Below are positions 43,062 through 52,511 of a DNA stretch of 64,000 bases, piece after piece (position 1 is the first letter of the stretch; every line of letters starts with the position of its first letter). Under the pieces are notes generated by a model. The model had not been told where the DNA came from. It did not search any database and was given only the letters and a program-made list of their open reading frames with translations. The position numbers were made by a program, and so were the translations under genes. The DNA is from Spirochaetota bacterium (GTDB lineage Bacteria > Spirochaetota > Brachyspiria > Brachyspirales > JACRPF01): assembly GCA_038043445.1 (NCBI GenBank), contig JBBTBY010000028.1, positions 50,950-114,949 on the forward strand. Direction: 5' to 3'.

Positions 43062-44207
43062 ATGAACGATACAAGGCGGCAATATATGGACACATCGATA
43101 ACTATTGATACTCAGGCGGAAAGCGAGACCTATCTGACCAAGCAGCTTTTAACCTACATCGGCAATAAGCGATCATTGCTCGGATTCATTGGCGAAGGTG
43201 TGGCGCTCGTCAAGCAGCGGCTTGGAAAAGACAAACTCGATATATTCGAGCCGTTCAGCGGCACTGGAGCAGTGTCTCGTTTCTTAAAACAGCACGCAAA
43301 GACTCTTATTGTAAATGACCTTGAGAAGTACGCCGAGGTCGTAAGCAATTGCTATCTGGCATCGCCATCGGAAAGCGAGTTGCGTCTGCTGCGCGGGATA
43401 TATGATTCGATAATAGATGAGATGGACTCCGCGCCACTCAGATCAGGATTTATTACTGATATGTACGCGCCAAGAGATGATAAAAACATTCAACGTGGAG
43501 AGCGTGTATTCTATACGACAAGGAACGCAAACTATATTGATACGGCGCGGCAGTGCATGGAGGATTTGAGTCCATACTTAAGGAGCTTCTTCCTTGCTCC
43601 ACTTTTGTCCGAAGCATCTATCCATACAAATACATCGGGCGTGTTCAAGGGCTTTTTTAAGAACAATGGCATTGGCCAGTTCGGTGGCAAGAACGAAGAC
43701 GCCCTGTCGCGCATCATGGGGGATATAACATTGCCCTTCCCAGTATTCAGTAATTTTGATTGTGAAGTCGTTGTTCACCGAGGTGATGCAAATGAAGTTG
43801 TGTTGAATGTGCCCGAGGTTGATCTCGTTTATATCGACCCGCCGTATAATCAACATTCTTTTGGCGCGAACTACTTTTTGCTTAATCTGATAACGGAGTA
43901 CAAACGCCCTACGAAGACAAGCCCCGTCTCCGGCATTCCTGTTGACTGGAATCGGTCAGCATACAATTACAAGAGTACCGCTGCCAAGGCAATGAAACAG
44001 CTAGTTGAATCAGTGCGCGCAAAGTATCTGCTGATCTCTTATAACTCGGAAGGCTACATATCTCTGAAAGAGATGACGGACATGCTGGCAGAGATCGGCA
44101 CGGTCGAGGTGCTCGATACAAAATACAATGCTTTCAGAGGAAGTCGAAACTTATCCGGTCGTGATATACACGTGACAGAATATCTATTCCTTGTTAAAAA
44201 AATATAA
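43062..44207 (+). CDS. D12-class N6-adenine DNA methyltransferase
   Basis: Methylase of 381 aa. LLTYIGNKRSLLGFI and FEPFSGTGAVSRFL form the AdoMet-binding region (motifs X and I), and VDLVYIDPPYNQHSF contains DPPY (motif IV). GFF and Asn/Lys-rich segments between them form the target-recognition region. No restriction partner is adjacent, so it is an orphan that may protect element DNA or mark its replication. An upstream in-frame ATG at 43026 lies inside the promoter; ATG 43062 is preferred. The DnaE gene follows after 83 nt with its own promoter. Confidence 0.88.
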   Translation: MNDTRRQYMDTSITIDTQAESETYLTKQLLTYIGNKRSLLGFIGEGVALVKQRLGKDKLDIFEPFSGTGAVSRFLKQHAKTLIVNDLEKYAEVVSNCYLASPSESELRLLRGIYDSIIDEMDSAPLRSGFITDMYAPRDDKNIQRGERVFYTTRNANYIDTARQCMEDLSPYLRSFFLAPLLSEASIHTNTSGVFKGFFKNNGIGQFGGKNEDALSRIMGDITLPFPVFSNFDCEVVVHRGDANEVVLNVPEVDLVYIDPPYNQHSFGANYFLLNLITEYKRPTKTSPVSGIPVDWNRSAYNYKSTAAKAMKQLVESVRAKYLLISYNSEGYISLKEMTDMLAEIGTVEVLDTKYNAFRGSRNLSGRDIHVTEYLFLVKKI

Positions 44208-44250
44208 TGGCAGTCTCTCACATATAGGATATTGTAATGAGTTCTAGTCA

Positions 44251-44279
44251 TCGACTTTTCGAGATGTAAGCCGTATAAT
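44251..44279 (+). promoter_or_regulatory. Sigma-70 promoter of the element dnaE gene
   Basis: TCGACT (44251-44256), 17 nt, TATAAT (44274-44279), then 11 nt to the ATG at 44291. The leader is only a few bases long and there is no SD. Confidence 0.65.
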
Positions 44280-44290
44280 TCAGAAAACAT

Positions 44291-47032
44291 ATGGCTTATA
44301 CACACCTTCACGTGCATACTGATTACTCGATCCTCGACGGGGCATGTAGAATCGATCGGCTGATTGCTAAGGTAAATGAATACGGTATGAAGGCATGCGC
44401 GATTACTGACCATGCCAATTTATTCGGAGCGATGGCGTTTACTTCTGCTGCTAAAAAGGTGGGTATAAAGCCGATTATTGGCTGTGAAGTTTACGTTGCT
44501 CCTGGAAGTAGACTATACAAAACTGTAAATTCGGACGATAAAAAAACTGCAAGGCATTTAATACTAATTGCGAAGAATCGAGAAGGATATTCGAATCTGA
44601 GTAAACTAATTTCACTCGGGTATACAGAGGGATTTTATCATCGGCCGCGCATAGACCACGAACTTATTGAGCGATATAACAAAGGCTTGATATGCGCGAG
44701 CGCATGCCTTGCTGGCGAAGTTCCGCAACTTCTGCTACAATCAAAATACGACGAAGCCAAAACAACAGCTCTCTGGCATAAGAGCATTTTTGGAGATGCT
44801 TATTATATCGAATTACAGTATCAAGGGTTGCCTGGGCAAAAGGCATTAAATACGGATTTATCTAGGCTCGCACAAGAGTGCGGAATAAAATGTATCATCA
44901 CCAATGATGTGCATTACATTAATAAAAGCGATTCAATCTATCATGATGTTGCATTAGCTATTCAAACAAGAAAGCTGCTGTCAGATGAGAAACGTATGCG
45001 TTTTGGCAGTGACGGTTTTTATTTCAAGAGTGAAGACGAGGTTATATCGGCTTTTCCAGACAATTTGAATGTCATTGAAAACACAAACATTATCGCAGAC
45101 CAATGTGATCTTGATCTTATTGCCAAAAGCTATTTCATGCCATCGTATAAAGGCGAAGGTTCAACAAATCCGACAGGCCATTTAAGAAAACTATGCAATG
45201 AAGGATTGAATAACAGGTATCAGGGATATATTCCAGCCGTTGCAAGTGATCGCATTACTTATGAACTTGATACAATACACAAAATGGATTTCGACGGATA
45301 CTTTCTGATAGTGCAGGATTTTATTAGATATGCAAAGGAAGCCGGAATTAGAGTAGGACCAGGTAGAGGATCTGCGGCAGGTAGCATTGTTGCATATGCA
45401 CTCGGTATTACTGAAGTAAACCCATTAGATTATGATTTACTTTTCGAGAGGTTTCTAAACCCTGACAGAAAGAGTATGCCGGATATTGACATTGACTTCC
45501 CTGATGATAGGCGCGACGAAGTGATACGTTTTGTAAAAAGTATCTACGGGGATGATAATGTAGCGCGTCTTATGACGTACTCAAAGCTGAAAGCGAAAAG
45601 TGCATTCAAGGACGTATGTCGAACGATGGGGGTCTCGCCAAAGATCGTGAACGCATGGTCCGATATTATTGATGATGATTTTAGTCTCGAACAGAATTAT
45701 CGAGACAATAAACAATTTACCGATTTAATAAATAACAATCAGCAATGTAAAGCAATCTATGCCATTGCGATTCACCTTGAAGGTCTTGTGCGGAGCGCTG
45801 GGATACATCCATCCGGGGTAGTAATTTCCAACGCTCCGGCCATGGAACATGCACATTTATATAAACGTCCGAAGTCGGAAGAAATAGCTATCCATTTCGA
45901 CAAGCACGCGGCGGAGAAAGCAGGGCTTGTAAAAATTGACTTTCTCAACAATAAGAATCTAAGTCTAATAACAAGAATAATTAAACGGATAAACAAATCA
46001 AGAAACATTACTATTCACACCGATAAAATCCCGATGAATGACGTGGCTTCTTTTACAGCATTTAGAATTGCCGACACTGACGGGATATTTCAACTAGAAA
46101 GCACCGGCGTGCGGAAGCTGTTATTAAAGTTGTTACCGAGAAAGTTTAATGATATCGTCGATACCCTCGCGCTATATCGGCCCGGGCCATTAAGATCGGG
46201 AATGCATAATATTTATTGTGAAAGAAAGCACGGCAGAGCGGCAATCACATATCCTCATGAAGATATTCGTAATATACTTGAACCTACCTATGGCGTTATG
46301 ATCTATCAAGAGCAGATTATGCAGATTGCCCGAGTGCTGGGTAGATTCTCGGCATCTGAGGCTGATGATTTGCGTAAGGCTATGAGCAAGAAGAACGAGG
46401 ACATTATTTTCAAGATGAGGGGCGACTTTATATCGAGGGGAACGGGGGCTGGATACGCGCCTGATATGCTTACCAAGATATACGAACAGATGCTGCAATT
46501 CGCCAAATATGGGTTCAATAAATCTCATTCGGTATGCTATGCCTTAATAGCGTATTGGGAAATGTATTTGAAGAGCCACTTTCCGTTGGAATATTACGTC
46601 GAGCTATTAAATCACATACTGGACGATTGCGATCGAACCGTCGGAAAATATCTAACTCTGGCGAAGAGAAAAGGAATTGCGGTTGTCACACGGTCCGTGA
46701 ACGACAGCCACTATTTGTTTACGACCCAGGACGGGAAATTAGTTGTGGGACTTGCCACTGTCGAGAAGCTACGGCGCGTAGTCATAGACACTATTGTCGC
46801 TGAACGTGAAAAGAATGGGAAGTTCAAAGACCTGATAGACTTCGCGAAGCGCGTGCCGAATAAGATGATGACCCGGAGCGTATACACGAAGATGGCGCGC
46901 GCCGGAGCATTCAGTTGTTTTAATAAAGCGCCGGGAGAAATATTATCGGTCATAGACAAACTGCAAGAACTTGGACGGATCAGGCAACAGTCAGACAGCA
47001 AGCGACAAAAGCGTACCAAGCGTCAGAAATAA
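44291..47032 (+). CDS. dnaE: DNA polymerase III alpha subunit (short DnaE) of the mobile replicon
   Basis: C-family replicative DNA polymerase of 913 aa. The N-terminal PHP domain is intact in its visible motifs (THLHVHTDYSILDG, ITDHAN, GCEVYV), so it may proofread. The palm has GPGRGSAAGS and PDIDIDF, with Asp 398 and 400 in the place of the first two catalytic Asp, and KIDF with Asp 550 as the third. The fingers include YQEQIMQIA and FNKSHSVCYA. It ends in a Lys/Arg-rich tail about 250 residues before the usual end, without the C-terminal OB fold and tau-binding domain of host enzymes. Low GC and phage-like codon use. This is a second, mobile-element DnaE. Confidence 0.93.
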   Translation: MAYTHLHVHTDYSILDGACRIDRLIAKVNEYGMKACAITDHANLFGAMAFTSAAKKVGIKPIIGCEVYVAPGSRLYKTVNSDDKKTARHLILIAKNREGYSNLSKLISLGYTEGFYHRPRIDHELIERYNKGLICASACLAGEVPQLLLQSKYDEAKTTALWHKSIFGDAYYIELQYQGLPGQKALNTDLSRLAQECGIKCIITNDVHYINKSDSIYHDVALAIQTRKLLSDEKRMRFGSDGFYFKSEDEVISAFPDNLNVIENTNIIADQCDLDLIAKSYFMPSYKGEGSTNPTGHLRKLCNEGLNNRYQGYIPAVASDRITYELDTIHKMDFDGYFLIVQDFIRYAKEAGIRVGPGRGSAAGSIVAYALGITEVNPLDYDLLFERFLNPDRKSMPDIDIDFPDDRRDEVIRFVKSIYGDDNVARLMTYSKLKAKSAFKDVCRTMGVSPKIVNAWSDIIDDDFSLEQNYRDNKQFTDLINNNQQCKAIYAIAIHLEGLVRSAGIHPSGVVISNAPAMEHAHLYKRPKSEEIAIHFDKHAAEKAGLVKIDFLNNKNLSLITRIIKRINKSRNITIHTDKIPMNDVASFTAFRIADTDGIFQLESTGVRKLLLKLLPRKFNDIVDTLALYRPGPLRSGMHNIYCERKHGRAAITYPHEDIRNILEPTYGVMIYQEQIMQIARVLGRFSASEADDLRKAMSKKNEDIIFKMRGDFISRGTGAGYAPDMLTKIYEQMLQFAKYGFNKSHSVCYALIAYWEMYLKSHFPLEYYVELLNHILDDCDRTVGKYLTLAKRKGIAVVTRSVNDSHYLFTTQDGKLVVGLATVEKLRRVVIDTIVAEREKNGKFKDLIDFAKRVPNKMMTRSVYTKMARAGAFSCFNKAPGEILSVIDKLQELGRIRQQSDSKRQKRTKRQK

Positions 47033-47527
47033 CGACCGTCGATCGTGCCGGAGGGCGAAGCCGCGCGCTCTACGAGTATATCTAAAACATTTATGGAATC
47101 GTGATGAGAAGCAGGTTTGTGAGCAGGGCATTGTAGCAGCCCAATCTAATTGACACATTCATACCGTAAGCTTCCCCAGCATGTTTAAAGTATTGTTATG
47201 AGCGATAGTGGGGCTGTATCTGAGGCCGCCAATTGTCGTCAAATGTACAGGGACAATGAGCGATCCGTCCACCCTATCGATGCCCCAAGGGGATGACCGT
47301 GCAAGGGTAGTACACGGCCGCCATGTACCGAGGTAATACTACAACAGAGCGGCCTATAGGCAACTACTGAGATGGGAATAATTGCAGAAGTGTTTAAATA
47401 TTGAACACCGACAGGACGAATCGTGCTGTTTTTAAGCTATAGTTATAGAGCGGCGGGACGAGTAAGTTGCGCAGACTGAGGTGATCCCATGCTCCGCAAT
47501 ACAATATACTGCTAGATAAGTAGAAAA
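47033..47527. other. Intergenic stretch downstream of dnaE
   Basis: About 500 nt with no supported gene. Short frames on both strands lack an SD and protein-like content. Confidence 0.4.
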
Positions 47528-47617
47528 CTAGAATTCTAGAATTATACACCGGTGGCCGTTGTGAGTTATGTCCCTTTCCATCTAGAATACTAGAATTCTG
47601 GATATCTAGAATTCTAG
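47528..47617. repeat. Cluster of CTAGAATTCTAG palindromes
   Basis: Perfect 12-nt palindromes at 47528-47539 and 47606-47617, a one-mismatch copy at 47590-47601 and a half site at 47581. The last palindrome includes the stop codon of the minus-strand gene that ends at 47614. The layout suggests binding sites for an element protein (partition, replication or operator). Confidence 0.6.
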
Positions 47618-48690
47618 TTCGTTTTAACAGTATCTGTATTGAAGCGGTTCAGAAGCGCCGCTTCCCTGGCTTTGAAATGGTAGCGCTCCCCGGGCAGGAT
47701 GGTATTAAGCGCCCACAATTGATGCTTAATATGATGGTCTTCGAGTTCATCACCTTTCTTTCGCTCCCGGTTATAACAGTTTTTCATATCGGCTATGGAC
47801 ATACCGCGGAGGGCGTCCGCAAGAATGCGAAGCCGGTAATTTAAAGTAATATCTTCCGGGGCGCGGACCATTCGTTTCAGGTCAAAAAGTCCCCAGAAGC
47901 CATAGTTATAAAACGATCGCTCGAGGGCACTAATGTAATACGGTTCAATCGTTACTTTTGTACCATGCAACAAGCCGCCGATGGCAGGGTGTGTGTTAAT
48001 CAGTTCAGCGAGACGCACACCCGTTATCTTTATACCTTCTAGCCCGCTGTTTAATAGAGCTTTATCTACCTTGTCGGCTGGCTTTTCACCCCACGTTACA
48101 AGTATTCCATCGTTATGCTTAATCAGCAATAGGGTAAGGTTATTTACGATACGGATGGACTGCTCGATTTTATCTGGCTTGGGAAGTAACGCTTCTTGCC
48201 ATAAAAAATCCTTCACCCTCCGCTGGTAAATATTCAATGAGAAGATATCGCTCGTTACGAGCTTTATGCTCGGCTTGAGCGGATGGTCATGACCATTGAA
48301 GTCGTATATGGTTTTCAGTTCGCCCGAGAATAACGTGTAGGTCAGTTTCCCGCCCGTCAGATTTTGAATCAACGCATCGAGGTGTTTCCGGCAGGCGGCT
48401 ATATAGTCCGGTGTCTTACCTATCATCGCATGCTCGAGCATAATCACGGTATCTTCTATAATAAAAGGGTTCGGTGATGCAAAAAGATAAAGCTCAGGAT
48501 ATTTCAATTGATCGGCAGCGAGTTGATATATTCCGTCAGGGTCTATACTTTTACCTAGGTCAATATAGGTTTTAGCGATGCTTCTGCACAATGGATCATT
48601 TTCAAGGGTTTCCGCGATGTCGGCGTTCATATCTGTTTTCTGTATCTCAAACTCCCGAGCCGTAGGGACAGGCAATTTCATAACAGGCAT
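47614..48690 (-). CDS. 358-aa hypothetical protein of the mobile replicon
   Basis: Soluble, mostly helical protein with no recognised family. Basic segments include KRMVRAPEDITLNYRLRILA and CYNRERKKGDELEDHHIKHQ near the C-terminus. It has a full promoter (TTGACT, 17 nt, TATAAT) and a GAGGT SD 6 nt before the ATG, and is the only leftward gene in the middle of the element. The palindrome cluster at its 3' end could be its binding site; a partition or regulatory role is a guess. Confidence 0.6.
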   Translation of the reverse strand: MPVMKLPVPTAREFEIQKTDMNADIAETLENDPLCRSIAKTYIDLGKSIDPDGIYQLAADQLKYPELYLFASPNPFIIEDTVIMLEHAMIGKTPDYIAACRKHLDALIQNLTGGKLTYTLFSGELKTIYDFNGHDHPLKPSIKLVTSDIFSLNIYQRRVKDFLWQEALLPKPDKIEQSIRIVNNLTLLLIKHNDGILVTWGEKPADKVDKALLNSGLEGIKITGVRLAELINTHPAIGGLLHGTKVTIEPYYISALERSFYNYGFWGLFDLKRMVRAPEDITLNYRLRILADALRGMSIADMKNCYNRERKKGDELEDHHIKHQLWALNTILPGERYHFKAREAALLNRFNTDTVKTN

Positions 48691-48707
48691 AATCTTACCT
48701 CGGTTAT

Positions 48708-48736
48708 ATTATACGTCAGATACATAGTTTAGTCAA
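48708..48736 (-). promoter_or_regulatory. Sigma-70 promoter of the leftward 358-aa gene
   Basis: On the minus strand TTGACT (48736-48731), 17 nt, TATAAT (48713-48708). The ATG at 48690 lies 17 nt further on and has an SD, unlike the leaderless promoters in the window. The rest of 48737-49018 is AT-rich and holds no supported gene. Confidence 0.65.
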
Positions 48737-49018
48737 TTATGGATGCGTATTAGAGCGGGGGCAATGGCTCGCACCTGATATGGCCCTGAGACTTGATCAT
48801 TCTAGACTATTTTAATATATGTATCATATGTAGTACTATTATTGAACCTGAATTGAAATACTATTAAATCGAGTCATATATTCAAAATGTGACCTTCATG
48901 AATTTGACTTATAGCACACAGAGTATACTATATATAGGTAACTGAGTATCTTTTAATTAGGAACAGGCATCTGTGGCATCCATTACAAGCGATAAGATAG
49001 CAATCTGAGTGACCGGCA

Positions 49019-49978
49019 ATGAACTCGTTTGATACAATAAAAATATCAATCCCACGGGAAGTAGTGCGTGCCTTCAAACCAGAGGCCTTCTATACGAAGT
49101 CATCTAAAGGACTAGAAAAGAAAGTGCTCACGAATAACTTGCCCCGATATCTGCGCTGCCCTGGCCTCGTTGACGTTGCCATAGCCGATGATGATACCAC
49201 GATAATAATTTCCTCAAAGCTGCTATCGAGTTTCGGATTAATCAATAATAATAACATCACTGATGCCATACGGCAATTAAATGAGAGCGGCGTCATCACC
49301 GTAGATTCCGACACATTACTCGATGCAGCGGAAGTATGCCGCATAGACGTGGCGCAGAATCTCCGCATGCAACGAGTGACAAATGAATATATTCCGGTGC
49401 TTGCAGGTATTTCAGCGGAAGGCGTGTCGTGCCGACTGTATGGAGAAAAGTCTATCGTGTTTTCTGGACCGGGTGCAAAAGACCGCGTCACATTCTACTT
49501 GAAATATTATGAGCTATTCGACCATCCGGGATATATTCGCGCTCTCTCTCCGAATAAAAGAGCTGCTATTCTTGCAGAATCAAAAGATGTTATGCGCGTT
49601 GAGCTTAACATTAGAACCTATGCGGACATCAAATATAAGTTTGGTATCGACACTCGTAAATTATCTGACGTGCTCAATAGTAAAACGCCTGTGCTCGCAA
49701 ACTATTTTAATTATCTGCTTTCAGGTGGGTTCGCGGCGATACCTGAGTCGGATGAGTCATTCGATCATTTTTTGAAGGTACAAGGCATGCATAGAATATT
49801 GGAAGAGCATGCCGGCGATCCGGAACGGGCCAAAGCGGTGATTAAGGACAAAAACTGTAACGTCTCATCACCTCAGAGAAAGTTACTTCATGAGGCCATC
49901 CAACAACGAAACAAAACTGCGGTATCAAACCCGCGGATTTTGGAAATACAACAAAAACTTTATGCTCAGGAGGCATGA
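49019..49978 (+). CDS. Possible replication initiator (phage/plasmid II/X-like)
   Basis: Protein of 319 aa. It opens MNSFDTIKISIPREVVRAF and has a middle VTFYLKYYELFDH and VMRVELNIRTYADIKYKF. These resemble the strand pattern of gene II/X-type replication proteins, with a possible Tyr nucleophile in the YLKYYEL region. The match is by eye and weak. No SD lies near the ATG. It heads the rightward operon that contains the P-loop ATPase, excisionase and integrase, which fits a replication role. Confidence 0.35.
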   Translation: MNSFDTIKISIPREVVRAFKPEAFYTKSSKGLEKKVLTNNLPRYLRCPGLVDVAIADDDTTIIISSKLLSSFGLINNNNITDAIRQLNESGVITVDSDTLLDAAEVCRIDVAQNLRMQRVTNEYIPVLAGISAEGVSCRLYGEKSIVFSGPGAKDRVTFYLKYYELFDHPGYIRALSPNKRAAILAESKDVMRVELNIRTYADIKYKFGIDTRKLSDVLNSKTPVLANYFNYLLSGGFAAIPESDESFDHFLKVQGMHRILEEHAGDPERAKAVIKDKNCNVSSPQRKLLHEAIQQRNKTAVSNPRILEIQQKLYAQEA

Positions 49979-49979
49979 A

Positions 49980-52094
49980 ATGCAAGACGAAGAGAATATC
50001 TATCTTTCTGGAGACGTTAACGTAGCAACGGTGTCGCCCTATTATGATGATCTTCCGATTTATCTTCCGAAATCATCGTCCGCTGGCGTTGTTTGTCCCG
50101 CTTCGGCCCAGCAGGAAGTTCAGCCAACGATTGAAGCGGAATGGTGCCACAAAGGACGCTCGTACGTGCGTATGAGTGATTTTACTTATCGTTCGATACC
50201 GGGAGGTGAGGACGATAGCGTCAAGTTGAGTAGTTTCGTCGCATGCCAGACCACGCATTTCAAAGATATCAATGGCGGCGATAGTTTAATGGAATATCGT
50301 ATTCAGTTAGAGGGCGGAAAGGAAATACTCGTCTTGACGACATCATCAGATATTAGAGAAATCGTCAACGAAATCCTCAATGCAGTTATGAAGGAACAGG
50401 GAAGCGATGCATATATCGACGAGAGCCTCATGCGCAATGGTGGTGCTCTACTCCACCATTTAATACGCGAATTGAAGCCTGCTACAAAAAAGGAAGAGTT
50501 ATACACTCGCGATCTTGGATCCGGCAGAAATAAAAACCCGTCGTATTATTTCACGGATGGGGGAATCAGTCCTGATGGCTCGGTGATAGAGACAGCATAC
50601 AAACGGATTGATTCGGCAACTGACTTCGAGGCTTACCTCGAACCATATAATGTGCTTCAGTCACGTTCGTCCATCACAGCGCCGCTAAAAGCTGCCGTGC
50701 GTTTCATGTTCGATTGCATAATAAAATCAAAGCGGGTTATGGAGGCCATGCTTGTTCTCGTGTATATCTTTTCCTCTGTGATCGTAAATAAACTCGTCAG
50801 CATCGGTTGGCAACGACCAACGATCGTCGTTATAGGCCCGCCGTCGTCCGGCAAGACAACCATGGAACGCGTCCTTATGGGTTTCATGGGGCTGTTCCGG
50901 AATAGCGAAAGCTTCCCGAGCTTTTCATCGACGGTTAACGGCATATTTGATCTGCTGTCAAAGATTCGCGGGCTTGTTGTCGTCATCGATAATCTTCGAC
51001 GAGAAAATATGTCACTCCATGTTTTTCATGGATGGATTGAGCGGTTAGTTGGAATTGCAGATGGTGCTGGAAGGGTGCGAAAAAACTTTGGTGAATGCGA
51101 TCGGATTGTATCGAACGTGATCATAAACAGTGAATCCCCGATTAATGCCGGCCCCGCTGTTGATGAAAGGATATTCGAGATTTGTCTCGACCCCGTAGAG
51201 GACGAAGCGATTGATGGTCGAAAGCCATCTTTTCTGATTCAGGATGCTGATATGACTGCATACGATAGCATACATGCCAGAAACCTACCGAGCGCTTTTA
51301 TCGGCTTTTTGAAATGTACAATCGGTATTGCGCCAAGTCAGGTTGAGTCCGAAGTACGTGATATAATGTCGGTCTTTTCGGCGAGGGCTCCGCAAATAAG
51401 AGACAGGACCAAGCGGTTCATTTCGATTATTTACTATACGTTCAATCGTTTGGCAACATTCCTTGGTGAACATGTTGATTACCCGGAACTAAGTGCGATG
51501 AGAGATTTGTTTTTCGATTATCTACTGGATTACGGTGTTCAATACCGATCAAAAACGCAAGCAGGAACACCCGTGGAGATTTTCATAAATCTGATACGGG
51601 GATTGATTTCGACTCATGCCCGAGATTTCGGCGGTGCAGATGGGATTCGCCGTCACGGCCGCACTGTAGAGATCATTTCCAATAATGGGTTCATCAACGA
51701 TATCTTTGTTATTCGGCTTAGGGCTGAAAAAAAGGTGTTAATCAACGCGAGCGCTCTGTTTCAACATAGAGACTTCGTCCCCGGTAGGTTTCCGTATACT
51801 AAGGCGAAAATAACTCGGGAGCTGAAAGGTGCCGGATATCTTGTCGAAGAAGGAAACGACCTGCCGCAGTTTACGATTGTTACGCCTCAGACAATAGACG
51901 ATTGCCCATCGAAGGAAGCTACTGAGCGCAAATGTTCTGCAGACATGTATGTTTTGAGTGAGCATCTCTTTTTTGCCGAGGAAACTCCGCCCCTAACGAC
52001 TGGAGATAGTTTTAAGGATGAGATCAAGGCCTCTATTGATGCGGAGAAGAACAAAACGAATAGATCCCCAGGAGGGAATAAACTAAGTTCATGA
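49980..52094 (+). CDS. P-loop helicase/ATPase of the mobile replicon
   Basis: Protein of 704 aa. Walker A is GPPSSGKTT (Lys about 292) and Walker B-like GLVVVIDNL follows about 55 residues later. A downstream IVSNVIINSESP resembles the sensor-1 strand of SF3 or DUF927-type helicases. The N-terminal ~270 residues have no recognised fold and the C-terminus looks winged-helix-like. ATG 49980 has GGAGG 6 nt upstream and starts one base after the stop of the preceding gene. It probably unwinds DNA at the element origin. Confidence 0.65.
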   Translation: MQDEENIYLSGDVNVATVSPYYDDLPIYLPKSSSAGVVCPASAQQEVQPTIEAEWCHKGRSYVRMSDFTYRSIPGGEDDSVKLSSFVACQTTHFKDINGGDSLMEYRIQLEGGKEILVLTTSSDIREIVNEILNAVMKEQGSDAYIDESLMRNGGALLHHLIRELKPATKKEELYTRDLGSGRNKNPSYYFTDGGISPDGSVIETAYKRIDSATDFEAYLEPYNVLQSRSSITAPLKAAVRFMFDCIIKSKRVMEAMLVLVYIFSSVIVNKLVSIGWQRPTIVVIGPPSSGKTTMERVLMGFMGLFRNSESFPSFSSTVNGIFDLLSKIRGLVVVIDNLRRENMSLHVFHGWIERLVGIADGAGRVRKNFGECDRIVSNVIINSESPINAGPAVDERIFEICLDPVEDEAIDGRKPSFLIQDADMTAYDSIHARNLPSAFIGFLKCTIGIAPSQVESEVRDIMSVFSARAPQIRDRTKRFISIIYYTFNRLATFLGEHVDYPELSAMRDLFFDYLLDYGVQYRSKTQAGTPVEIFINLIRGLISTHARDFGGADGIRRHGRTVEIISNNGFINDIFVIRLRAEKKVLINASALFQHRDFVPGRFPYTKAKITRELKGAGYLVEEGNDLPQFTIVTPQTIDDCPSKEATERKCSADMYVLSEHLFFAEETPPLTTGDSFKDEIKASIDAEKNKTNRSPGGNKLSS

Positions 52095-52161
52095 TTGATT
52101 TGAAATATTCCATCTCGCTACCGAGGCGGAATATTTTGAATAAAATCATAAGGAGCACCGG

Positions 52162-52419
52162 ATGCGTCAAGACAAAACAGTGGTAGTACCGCCTCTCTAC
52201 CTGGAAACAAATGAGACGGAGACTAAGCAGAGGGCACGTCGGCTATCAAAGCAGCTGATTACAGTTGAAGAGCTACATGACTGCTGCGTTAGCCTCGAGC
52301 CGTACACGATCAGAAAAAAGGTACGTGAGGGAATCATTCCCGCATACCGTATCGGCGGGAAACGTTACCTCATCGATCCAGACGAGGCCATCAAATCAAT
52401 AAAGAAAAACCCGTATTGA
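52162..52419 (+). CDS. Excisionase/MerR-like HTH protein
   Basis: DNA-binding protein of 85 aa. LITVEELHDCCVSLEPYTIR followed by KKVREGIIPAYRIGGKRYLI is the winged-helix excisionase pattern (helix, wing with G-KR-Y). AAGGAG lies about 8 nt before the ATG. Located just before the integrase gene, it is likely the recombination directionality factor. Confidence 0.75.
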   Translation: MRQDKTVVVPPLYLETNETETKQRARRLSKQLITVEELHDCCVSLEPYTIRKKVREGIIPAYRIGGKRYLIDPDEAIKSIKKNPY

Positions 52420-52511
52420 CCGTTGCATTTTTGCATGAGAATGGTACCCTATGGAAGACAACGTAAACCATAGCGACCATTCATCCGGTAGAAAAAAGGA
52501 GAATAGAAACT

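Noticed and set aside
44054..44413. Minus-strand frame across the dnaE promoter
   Set aside because: Overlaps the methylase end and the dnaE start antisense; a promoter lies within it.
47528..47617. CTAGAATTCTAG cluster as a CRISPR array
   Set aside because: Units are too short, unevenly spaced and palindromic, and no spacers or cas genes are present.
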